A DNA stretch of 11,594 bases, from contig JAPPKR010000093.1 in assembly GCA_028819835.1 (NCBI GenBank), positions 1 to 11,594 on the forward strand, written 5' to 3'. The notes under the pieces were generated by a model. It saw only the letters and a program-made list of their open reading frames with translations, did no database searches and had not been told where the DNA came from. Position numbers and translations under genes: made by a program. This DNA comes from a bacterium (GTDB taxonomy: Bacteria; Actinomycetota; Acidimicrobiia; UBA5794; ZC4RG35). This document shows positions 6,401-11,594 of the stretch, one piece after another; within the stretch, counting starts at the first letter, position 1; the number at the start of each line of letters is the position of its first letter.

Positions 6401-7099
6401 ATGCAGATAATCCCAGCCGTGGACATACTGGAGGGGAGGGTGGTTAGATTGCTCCACGGCGACTACCAAAGGGTGACCCGCTACTCGGACGATCCGGTGG
6501 ACGTGGCGGGCGGATGGATGGAACAGGGCGCCGAGTTGGTGCATGTGGTGGACCTCTCCGGCGCCAAGACGGGTGATCCCGACCAGCGGATCTGGAGGGA
6601 GATGAGCGAGGCGGGGATTCCGTTCCAGGTGGGCGGGGGGATCCGCACCGCCGACGCCGCCCGGGCCGCGCTGGAGGCAGGGGCCCGAAGGGTGGTCATG
6701 GGAACCGCGGCAGTGTGGAATCCGGCCGCCCTGGGGGAAGTGGGGGAGGTGGAGCGAGTGGTGGCGGCCCTCGACGTGCGAGCCGGCCGGGCTCGAGGGG
6801 CGGGGTGGCTGGACGAAGGGCGCTCGGTCCCCCAAGCACTGAGGGGATTGCGAGAAGCGGGAGTGGTGAGGTTGTTGGTGACCGGCATCGAGCGGGACGG
6901 GGCCATGAAGGGGCCGGACCTTGACTTGTTGGCACAGGTGGGAGATCTCTCGGACATGGCAGTGATCGCCTCGGGGGGAGTGGGCGCTCTCTCAGACCTC
7001 AGGGCGGTGGCGGCCTTGGGGTGCGAGGCCGCCATTGTGGGGAGGGCGCTTTATGAGGGACGGTTCACCCTGCGGGAAGCCATCGCAGCCGTTGCTTGA
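6401..7099 (+). CDS. hisA: Phosphoribosyl-formimino-AICAR ribotide isomerase HisA (possibly PriA-like)
   Basis: This 232-residue (beta/alpha)8-barrel enzyme isomerises ProFAR to PRFAR, linking HisIE to HisHF. The catalytic aspartates are D8 in IIPAVDI and D125 in AALDVR. Phosphate-binding glycines lie in VGGGIRT (77-83) and VIASGGVGALSDL (188-200), and TGIERDGAMKGPDLDL (161-176) is the signature after strand 6. In many actinobacteria this gene sits between hisH and hisF and encodes PriA, which also does the TrpF reaction in tryptophan synthesis. I cannot decide from the sequence whether this one is bifunctional. Here it is separated from the operon and transcribed divergently from the YerC-like regulator, sharing its palindromic control region. 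The gene downstream is convergent. Confidence 0.93.
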   Translation: MQIIPAVDILEGRVVRLLHGDYQRVTRYSDDPVDVAGGWMEQGAELVHVVDLSGAKTGDPDQRIWREMSEAGIPFQVGGGIRTADAARAALEAGARRVVMGTAAVWNPAALGEVGEVERVVAALDVRAGRARGAGWLDEGRSVPQALRGLREAGVVRLLVTGIERDGAMKGPDLDLLAQVGDLSDMAVIASGGVGALSDLRAVAALGCEAAIVGRALYEGRFTLREAIAAVA

Positions 7100-7180
7100 T
7101 CCACCTCAGGGTCCCCCGATGGAGAACCACCCATCCGCCAGGTGATCAAGGCTGTCGTCGCGACCCGGAAGGCAGGACGG

Positions 7181-7999
7181 TCAGCCCTCTGATCGTTGGC
7201 GGCGGGCCTCGAACAGCAGCACGGCCGCCGCCGATCCGGCGTTGAGGGAGTCGACGGTTCCCGACATGGGGATGGACACCCTGTGGTCGGCGCCTTTCAG
7301 CCAGAGGTCCGATAGGCCGTACTGTTCGGTGCCGATCACTACGGCCACCCTGCCCGAGAGATCGGTCTTCCAGCATGGCTCGGAGGCAGCAGGGCTGGTG
7401 GCTATCACCCGGAGGTCTGCCTGGCGGAGCCAATCCAGCGCCTCCGGGCCCTCAGCCACCGCCAGCGGCACCGTGAAGAGTGAGCCCAACGAGGCTCGGA
7501 CCACGTTGGGATTGAAGACATCGGTCGCCGGGTCGGCCACCACCACGGCATCCGCTCCCGCCGCCTCGGCCGTGCGGAGCATCGCTCCCAGGTTTCCGGG
7601 CTTCTCCACCGACTCCACCACCAGGACGAGGGGCGCTGCTCCCAGCCGGAGTCCGGAGAGCGGAAGGGGAGGCTGGCGGAGCACCGCCAGGAGCCCCTCG
7701 GGGCGGTCGCGGTAGGCGACCTTCCGGAATACGGCTTCCGACATCTCCACCACTTCCGCCGCCTGGGCGGCCTCCGAGAGGAGCTTCTCCTCGTTGTCAC
7801 CCAGAAAGAGAGGCGGGCAGCAGTACACCGCCTCCAACTGACCCTTCCAGGCCAACGCCCTTCGCAACTCCCTGAATCCCTCCACCAGGAAGGTGGCTTT
7901 CCTCTCCCGCTCCCGCCGGGTGCGAAGACGCACCAGGGCCTTGACCCGGGGATTCTGGGGGGAGGAAATGAAGGTGCGGAGCAGAGAGGTCTGGGACAT
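7181..7999 (-). CDS. TrmH/SpoU-family RNA 2'-O-ribose methyltransferase
   Basis: This 272-residue protein is a SPOUT-class RNA methyltransferase that uses S-adenosylmethionine to methylate a ribose 2'-OH in rRNA or tRNA. Residues 10-110 form the L30e-like substrate-binding domain (SSPQNPRVKALVRLRTRRER, then FLVEGFRELRRAL). The knotted catalytic domain shows motif 1, EKPGNLGAMLRTAEAAGAD (132-150), with the catalytic N136/R142 pair. Motif 2 is IGTEQYGLS (222-230), and motif 3 is IPMSGTVDSLNAGSAAAVL (243-261). The start at ATG 7999 is chosen because GGGAGGG lies eight bases upstream and similarity begins there, although the frame stays open further upstream. It follows the FAD oxidoreductase by 70 bases. 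The exact nucleotide target cannot be told. Confidence 0.9.
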   Translation of the reverse strand: MSQTSLLRTFISSPQNPRVKALVRLRTRRERERKATFLVEGFRELRRALAWKGQLEAVYCCPPLFLGDNEEKLLSEAAQAAEVVEMSEAVFRKVAYRDRPEGLLAVLRQPPLPLSGLRLGAAPLVLVVESVEKPGNLGAMLRTAEAAGADAVVVADPATDVFNPNVVRASLGSLFTVPLAVAEGPEALDWLRQADLRVIATSPAASEPCWKTDLSGRVAVVIGTEQYGLSDLWLKGADHRVSIPMSGTVDSLNAGSAAAVLLFEARRQRSEG

Positions 8000-8069
8000 C
8001 ACACGGCCCTCCCGGGGACCCGCGGCCCGACCCGGTGGCGCACTGTCCCGATAGACCTGAAGGTCAACG

Positions 8070-9188
8070 TCACAGGAACCGCCCGGGGGCGACGACCGCG
8101 GCGTCGAACCCGTGGTCCACCAGCCTGGTCGGGACCTCCGAGTCCAATACAAGGGATGCGGTCAACTCGCCGGCGCCCGGAGAAGTCTGGATCCCGGTCC
8201 CTCCCTGACCCACCAGCCAGAAGAATCCCTCTGCCCGAGGATCGAAGCCGATCACCATCTCCCGGTCCGGAGCAAAGGTCCTCAGCCCCGTCCACGAGGA
8301 TCGAACCGATCGAATCCCCAGGGTGGTCGCATGATTGATGCGCTCGATCGCTAGGGCGATGTCGATCGGCTCGGGACGGGCGTCGCAGGGAGGGGATGGG
8401 TTCTCCTCCGACAGAGAACAGAGCAGTTGGATCCCGTCCGGCTTGAAGTACCACCCCATCTCGACACTGGCCACCAGTGGCCATGACTTGTACTCGTCAG
8501 ACCCGGGAACCATGAAGACGGTCCGGCGCATGGGGGTAATGCCCATCGGACCGAGGCCCGCCATCCGGGCCACCTCATCGCCCCACGCTCCGGCCGCATT
8601 CACCACCACCTGGGCTGTCAGCGTCTCGTCTCCCACCCTCAGTCTCCATCCACCGGAGGCTTTCTCCATCGCCTCGACCGGTGAGGAGACCCGGATCTCG
8701 GCGCCCCACCGCCGGGCGCCCCGCACGAAGGCCTGGTGGACTGCCGCCACGTCTATGTCAGCCGCTCCGGGCTCCCAGACCGCGGCGGCCAGCCCGTCGG
8801 GCTTGAGCGCTGGACAGATCTGACGCGCCTTGTCGGCGTCCAGCAACTCCACCCACGCCCCCTGCTCCCTTGCATCGGCCTCCCACTGCTCGAGCCCTCC
8901 GATCTGCTGCTCTCCGCCCACCAGCATCCCGCCCCGCGGGGACAGGAACGGAAAGTCGGCCAGGCCCGGAGGAGGGTCGTCGAGGAAGGCGCGGCTGGCC
9001 GAGGTCAGGGGTCGGATCCCCTGCGATCCGTAGGACTCGAACAGGAGGGCGGCCGAGCGCCCGGTGGTGTGATAGGCAAGCGTCGGCTCGGCTTCGAGCA
9101 ACACCACCTCGGCTCGCTCCGCCAGATAGAAAGCGGCGGCGGCGCCGGCTATACCGCCCCCTATGACCGCAACCCGGAGAGGTGTCAC
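8070..9188 (-). CDS. FAD-dependent oxidoreductase of the DAO (D-amino-acid oxidase-like) family
   Basis: At 372 residues this is a single-domain member of the DadA/glycine oxidase/sarcosine oxidase group, which oxidises amines or amino acids with FAD. The dinucleotide-binding motif is VAVIGGGIAGAAAAFYL (6-22), with E32 at the end of strand 2 for the adenosine ribose. HTTGRSAALLF (40-50) is the FAD-contact segment typical of this family. VVVNAAGAWGDEVA (194-207) and the C-terminal GLRTFAPDREMVIGFD (301-316) and GQGGTGIQTSPGAGEL (327-342) complete the fold. The start is GTG 9188, with GAGGGA about eight bases upstream. It begins 10 bases after bpa, so co-transcription is likely. The substrate is unknown, and nothing nearby forms a catabolic pathway with it. 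Confidence 0.88.
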   Translation of the reverse strand: MTPLRVAVIGGGIAGAAAAFYLAERAEVVLLEAEPTLAYHTTGRSAALLFESYGSQGIRPLTSASRAFLDDPPPGLADFPFLSPRGGMLVGGEQQIGGLEQWEADAREQGAWVELLDADKARQICPALKPDGLAAAVWEPGAADIDVAAVHQAFVRGARRWGAEIRVSSPVEAMEKASGGWRLRVGDETLTAQVVVNAAGAWGDEVARMAGLGPMGITPMRRTVFMVPGSDEYKSWPLVASVEMGWYFKPDGIQLLCSLSEENPSPPCDARPEPIDIALAIERINHATTLGIRSVRSSWTGLRTFAPDREMVIGFDPRAEGFFWLVGQGGTGIQTSPGAGELTASLVLDSEVPTRLVDHGFDAAVVAPGRFL

Positions 9189-9198
9189 GGTGTGTCCC

Positions 9199-9681
9199 TC
9201 AGAGATAGAGTCCGGTTGGCGGCCGGTCTTCGGGTTCGGGACGGCCCGCCATCAGCTTGGCCCGCTGGGCGGCCCGGGCCTGGGCCATCATCTGCCTGGT
9301 CACCAGGCTGGCCTGGATGCCCTGGAACAGCCCCTCCAGCCACCCGATCAACTGGGCCTGGGCGATACGCACCTCCGACGAGGTGGGCGGGTCATCTCCC
9401 AGCAGCGGCTCGAACATGCGGTCGAACTCGGTCAGCAACTCCTGGCTGAGCACATCCCGGAGTTCGTCGAGCGAGCGATCATGGATCTTCGAGATGAGTT
9501 CCCTCCCGGCCTCGTCGGGCGTGGCGGCCCGCACCTCCTCGAGAATCGACCTGGTCATGGTGGCGATCCTGATTAGCTTGCCGGGCTCGGTGACCTCCTG
9601 ATCAGAGCCCGACTCTTCGGCGTCCCCGTCGACCTGCCCGCCTTCCACCAGATCGGGACGGAGGGTTTGATCAGACCGCAT
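9199..9681 (-). CDS. bpa: Bacterial proteasome activator Bpa (PafE)
   Basis: This 160-residue protein matches mycobacterial Bpa/PafE (Rv3780) over its whole core: PGKLIRIATMTRSILEEVRA (33-52), DEAGRELISKIHDRSLDELR (56-75) and SEVRIAQAQLIGWLEGLFQG (102-121). Bpa forms an ATP-independent dodecameric ring of four-helix bundles that docks on the 20S proteasome and feeds it poorly folded proteins such as HspR. Docking uses a C-terminal GQYL motif. Here the end is TGLYL, keeping the essential Tyr-Leu. The acidic first 30 residues are variable, as in the family. ATG 9681 has no purine-rich ribosome site, and a TATCCT box eight bases upstream hints at leaderless translation. It starts 18 bases after the SDR-like gene. 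The proteasome genes themselves are not in this window. Confidence 0.92.
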   Translation of the reverse strand: MRSDQTLRPDLVEGGQVDGDAEESGSDQEVTEPGKLIRIATMTRSILEEVRAATPDEAGRELISKIHDRSLDELRDVLSQELLTEFDRMFEPLLGDDPPTSSEVRIAQAQLIGWLEGLFQGIQASLVTRQMMAQARAAQRAKLMAGRPEPEDRPPTGLYL

Positions 9682-9699
9682 AGTCGGAGAGGATAATGG

Positions 9700-10392
9700 C
9701 TAGACCGGCACCTCGGCGCCGTTCAACACCCATGCCTCCCTGCTCAACAGGAACTCCGCCACCCGGGCGACTTCGTCGGGAGTCGGCCAGAGGCTGTGAT
9801 CAGCGTCGGGCAGGGCCTCCCGGGACACCGGTGTGTCGATGACCGACGGCGCCAGCACCGAAACCGAGACCTCGGTCTTCACCAACTCGGCGGCCAGGCT
9901 GCGGCCCAGCGCAACCACTCCCGCCTTGGCGATGTTGAAGGCGGCCTGGTCGCGAGGTGCGTCGAAGGCCGCCCGGCTGGCGGTCAGCACCACCCGGGCC
10001 CAGTCGGCTCTGCGAAGATAGGGGAGGGCGGCCCGGACCATCGTGAAGGTGGAGCGGAGGTTGGCGTCCAGCATCCTCTCGAGGCGCAGGTCCGAAGTCT
10101 GCTCGACCGTTGTTCCCCCGGCCCAGCTTCCGGCCACGCAGGCCAGTCCGGAGATCGTTCCCCATCGTGTCTCCACCTCCGCCAGGAACCTCTCCACGGC
10201 CCGAGCGTCGGTCACGTCGACCCGGCGCAGGATGATCCGGGGGTGATAGGTCCCGAAACGGTCCTCGAAGCGCTCGGCCTCAACCGGTCTGAGGTAGGTC
10301 AGAGCCAGGTGGAGTTGTTCGTCGCTCAACAGCCTATCGGTGAGCGCCTGTCCCAGCCAACTGGTCCCACCGGTAATCGCCACCGTTTTCAT
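9700..10392 (-). CDS. Short-chain dehydrogenase/reductase-like protein lacking the catalytic tyrosine
   Basis: This 230-residue protein has the Rossmann fold of classical SDRs: the cofactor-binding TGGTSWLGQAL (7-17), VDVTDARAV (58-66) as the adenine-contact DxxD region, and CVAG (85-88) in place of NNAG. Active-site N111 (DANLRSTF), S139 (VVLTASRA) and K156 are present. The position of the catalytic tyrosine in YxxxK is phenylalanine, F152 (AAFNIAKAG, codon TTC). The usual PG segment after strand 6 is replaced by APSVIDTP, and the C-terminus EVPV lacks the common DGG. It may be non-enzymatic or work on an unusual substrate. ATG 10392 is chosen because the fold begins there. A TTG at 10434 would add 14 residues. 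Confidence 0.85.
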   Translation of the reverse strand: MKTVAITGGTSWLGQALTDRLLSDEQLHLALTYLRPVEAERFEDRFGTYHPRIILRRVDVTDARAVERFLAEVETRWGTISGLACVAGSWAGGTTVEQTSDLRLERMLDANLRSTFTMVRAALPYLRRADWARVVLTASRAAFDAPRDQAAFNIAKAGVVALGRSLAAELVKTEVSVSVLAPSVIDTPVSREALPDADHSLWPTPDEVARVAEFLLSREAWVLNGAEVPV

Positions 10393-10497
10393 TGGCCCCG
10401 ATTCTGGCAGGTCGGCGTGGGTATGCGAGGTCAATCCACCAATATTCGCCCCGAAAGGCGGCAGGGGAGATGGAGTCGGTTCTACTCTCGTTATCCG

Positions 10498-11565
10498 ATG
10501 GCAACCTTGGGAATCACGGGTCTGGCGAACACCGGAAAGACGTCGCTCTTTGCGGCTCTTACCGCCCGCCCGGAAGGGATCGCATCCTTCCCCTTCTCAA
10601 CCACCGAGACCCGGATCGGTATCACCCCCATCGTCGACCCGATCCTCCAGGAACTGGGCCGCCTGGAGGGCTCGGCTCGCATCACCCCGGCAACCCTGGA
10701 GGTGACCGACGGGCCTCCACTCCAGGAACCCGGTGGCGACCTTGACGCCCGCACGGTGGGAAGCCTCCGCCGGGCCAACTGCATGGTGGTCGTGCTCCGC
10801 GCCTTCACCGACCCCTCCGTGCCCCACGGGGGGTCGGGAACCGATCCCCGCTCCCAGGCCGAGGAGATTTTGCTTTCGATGGCCATCAGCGACGCCCAGA
10901 TGTTCGAGGGATCGATTCTTCGCCTTCGCAACCAAGCCACCTCCCGACCCGAGCGGCGGGCTGCCTATGAAACGGTGGCGCGGGCGGCGGACATCTCCGG
11001 TGACGGAGGCCTCCTGAGAGAGAGACGGTGGTCGGACCTCGAATTGAAGGCCCTGGCCGATTTCGCGCCCCTCACCCTCAAACCCGTCATCTGGGTGGTC
11101 AACGTCGAGGAGGAGCAGGCGCAGGGAACACCAAACCCGGTGGAGGGGGTGGTCCCCGCCGGCGACCCGGTGGTGCCCTTGACCCTCGGACTCGAAGCCG
11201 AGGCCGCCATGGTGGACGCCCGGGACCGGGCCGAGATGCTGCAGGCCTTCGGGCTGGGCCGGGGAGCGGCTGCCACCATCTCCAGCGCCGTGCTGGACAC
11301 CCTGGCAATGTGCATCTTCTACACCTCCAACTCCAGGGAGACAAGGGCCTGGCTCACGCCGGTGGGGTCGCTTGCCCGCCGGGCGGCCGGCAAGGTCCAC
11401 TCCGACATGGAGAGAGGATTCATCCGGGCGGAGGTGGGTACCGCCCGGGCCGTGATCGACGCGGGAGGCTGGAATGCGGCCCGCGCCAAGGGCGTGGTCC
11501 GGGTGGAGGGGCGAGACTACCCCGTGCGGTCGCGGGACATCCTGCAGGTCAGGTTCTCGGTGTGA
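10498..11565 (+). CDS. Divergent YchF/OLA1-like P-loop NTPase with TGS domain
   Basis: This 355-residue protein follows the YchF (Obg-family) layout. The G1 loop is GLANTGKT (8-15), the switch-I segment is FPFSTTETRIG (31-41), and NVEE (202-205) is the NxxE motif that gives YchF proteins preference for ATP. The C-terminal TGS domain (about 272-355) is well kept: FYTSNSRETRAWLTPVG, GKVHSDMERGFIRAEV and DILQVRFSV. The G3 motif, normally DIAGL, reads DGPPL (71-75), losing the conserved glycine. YchF binds ribosomes and acts in translation and stress responses. This looks like a second, altered copy rather than the housekeeping gene. ATG 10498 has no ribosome site but lies nine bases after TACTCT, suggesting a leaderless mRNA. 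It is divergent from the SDR gene. Confidence 0.85.
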   Translation: MATLGITGLANTGKTSLFAALTARPEGIASFPFSTTETRIGITPIVDPILQELGRLEGSARITPATLEVTDGPPLQEPGGDLDARTVGSLRRANCMVVVLRAFTDPSVPHGGSGTDPRSQAEEILLSMAISDAQMFEGSILRLRNQATSRPERRAAYETVARAADISGDGGLLRERRWSDLELKALADFAPLTLKPVIWVVNVEEEQAQGTPNPVEGVVPAGDPVVPLTLGLEAEAAMVDARDRAEMLQAFGLGRGAAATISSAVLDTLAMCIFYTSNSRETRAWLTPVGSLARRAAGKVHSDMERGFIRAEVGTARAVIDAGGWNAARAKGVVRVEGRDYPVRSRDILQVRFSV

Positions 11566-11594
11566 AATCTGTATTGTTATCAGAGCGAATGACC

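Noticed and set aside
7100..7180. Bidirectional terminator between the convergent hisA and methyltransferase genes
   Set aside because: Only short palindromes such as GTCGCGAC are visible, with no GC-rich stem followed by a T run on either strand.
10447..10460. Small hairpin CGCC-CCGAAA-GGCG between the SDR and YchF-like genes
   Set aside because: A four-base stem is within chance expectation in GC-rich DNA and has no supporting context.
9796..10497. Open frame upstream of and in phase with the YchF-like gene
   Set aside because: The upstream part is antisense to the SDR gene and has no recognisable sequence. Similarity to YchF begins exactly at ATG 10498.

Overview
The window reads as chromosomal DNA of a GC-rich actinobacterium, most likely of the class Acidimicrobiia. 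Three things point that way. There is a homologue of the bacterial proteasome activator Bpa, found in proteasome-bearing Actinobacteria. There is an S-layer-homology (SLH) protein of the cysteine-containing 'RFCPDDPVTRGQMA' style that I associate with Acidimicrobiia. The genes also have high-GC codon use with GTG and TTG starts. The class assignment is an inference.

Left end (14-1120, minus strand): a secreted protein with three SLH repeats followed by TolB-like beta-propeller repeats. It is split by one in-frame TGA, and its propeller ends after about two and a half blades. It looks like a decaying gene, or a gene carrying a sequencing error.

Centre (1233-7099): histidine biosynthesis. Reading along the minus strand, the order is a TrpR-family YerC-like regulator, hisG, hisD, hisB, hisH, hisF and hisIE. 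Every adjacent pair overlaps by 1-4 bases, so this is one tightly coupled operon. hisA lies divergently on the plus strand, and the roughly 95-base gap between hisA and the regulator holds a strong compound palindrome (6323-6360). The simplest reading is autoregulation plus histidine-responsive control of both transcription units from one shared operator. Together the genes cover ATP phosphoribosyltransferase, both HisIE steps, the isomerase, imidazole glycerol phosphate synthase, the dehydratase and histidinol dehydrogenase. The aminotransferase (hisC) and histidinol-phosphate phosphatase are not in the window.

Right part (7181-10392, minus strand): a probable operon of a short-chain dehydrogenase-like protein that lacks the catalytic tyrosine, the proteasome activator Bpa, a DAO-family FAD oxidoreductase and a TrmH/SpoU-family RNA 2'-O-methyltransferase. 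Gaps are 18, 10 and 70 bases.

Right end (10498-11565, plus strand): a divergent YchF/OLA1-like P-loop NTPase with a clear G1 motif, NxxE motif and C-terminal TGS domain but an altered G3 motif.

I saw no tRNA, rRNA, CRISPR array, insertion sequence or phage gene. The most interesting points are the YerC-like regulator with its operator, the in-frame TGA, the Bpa gene, and two proteins with altered active-site motifs.
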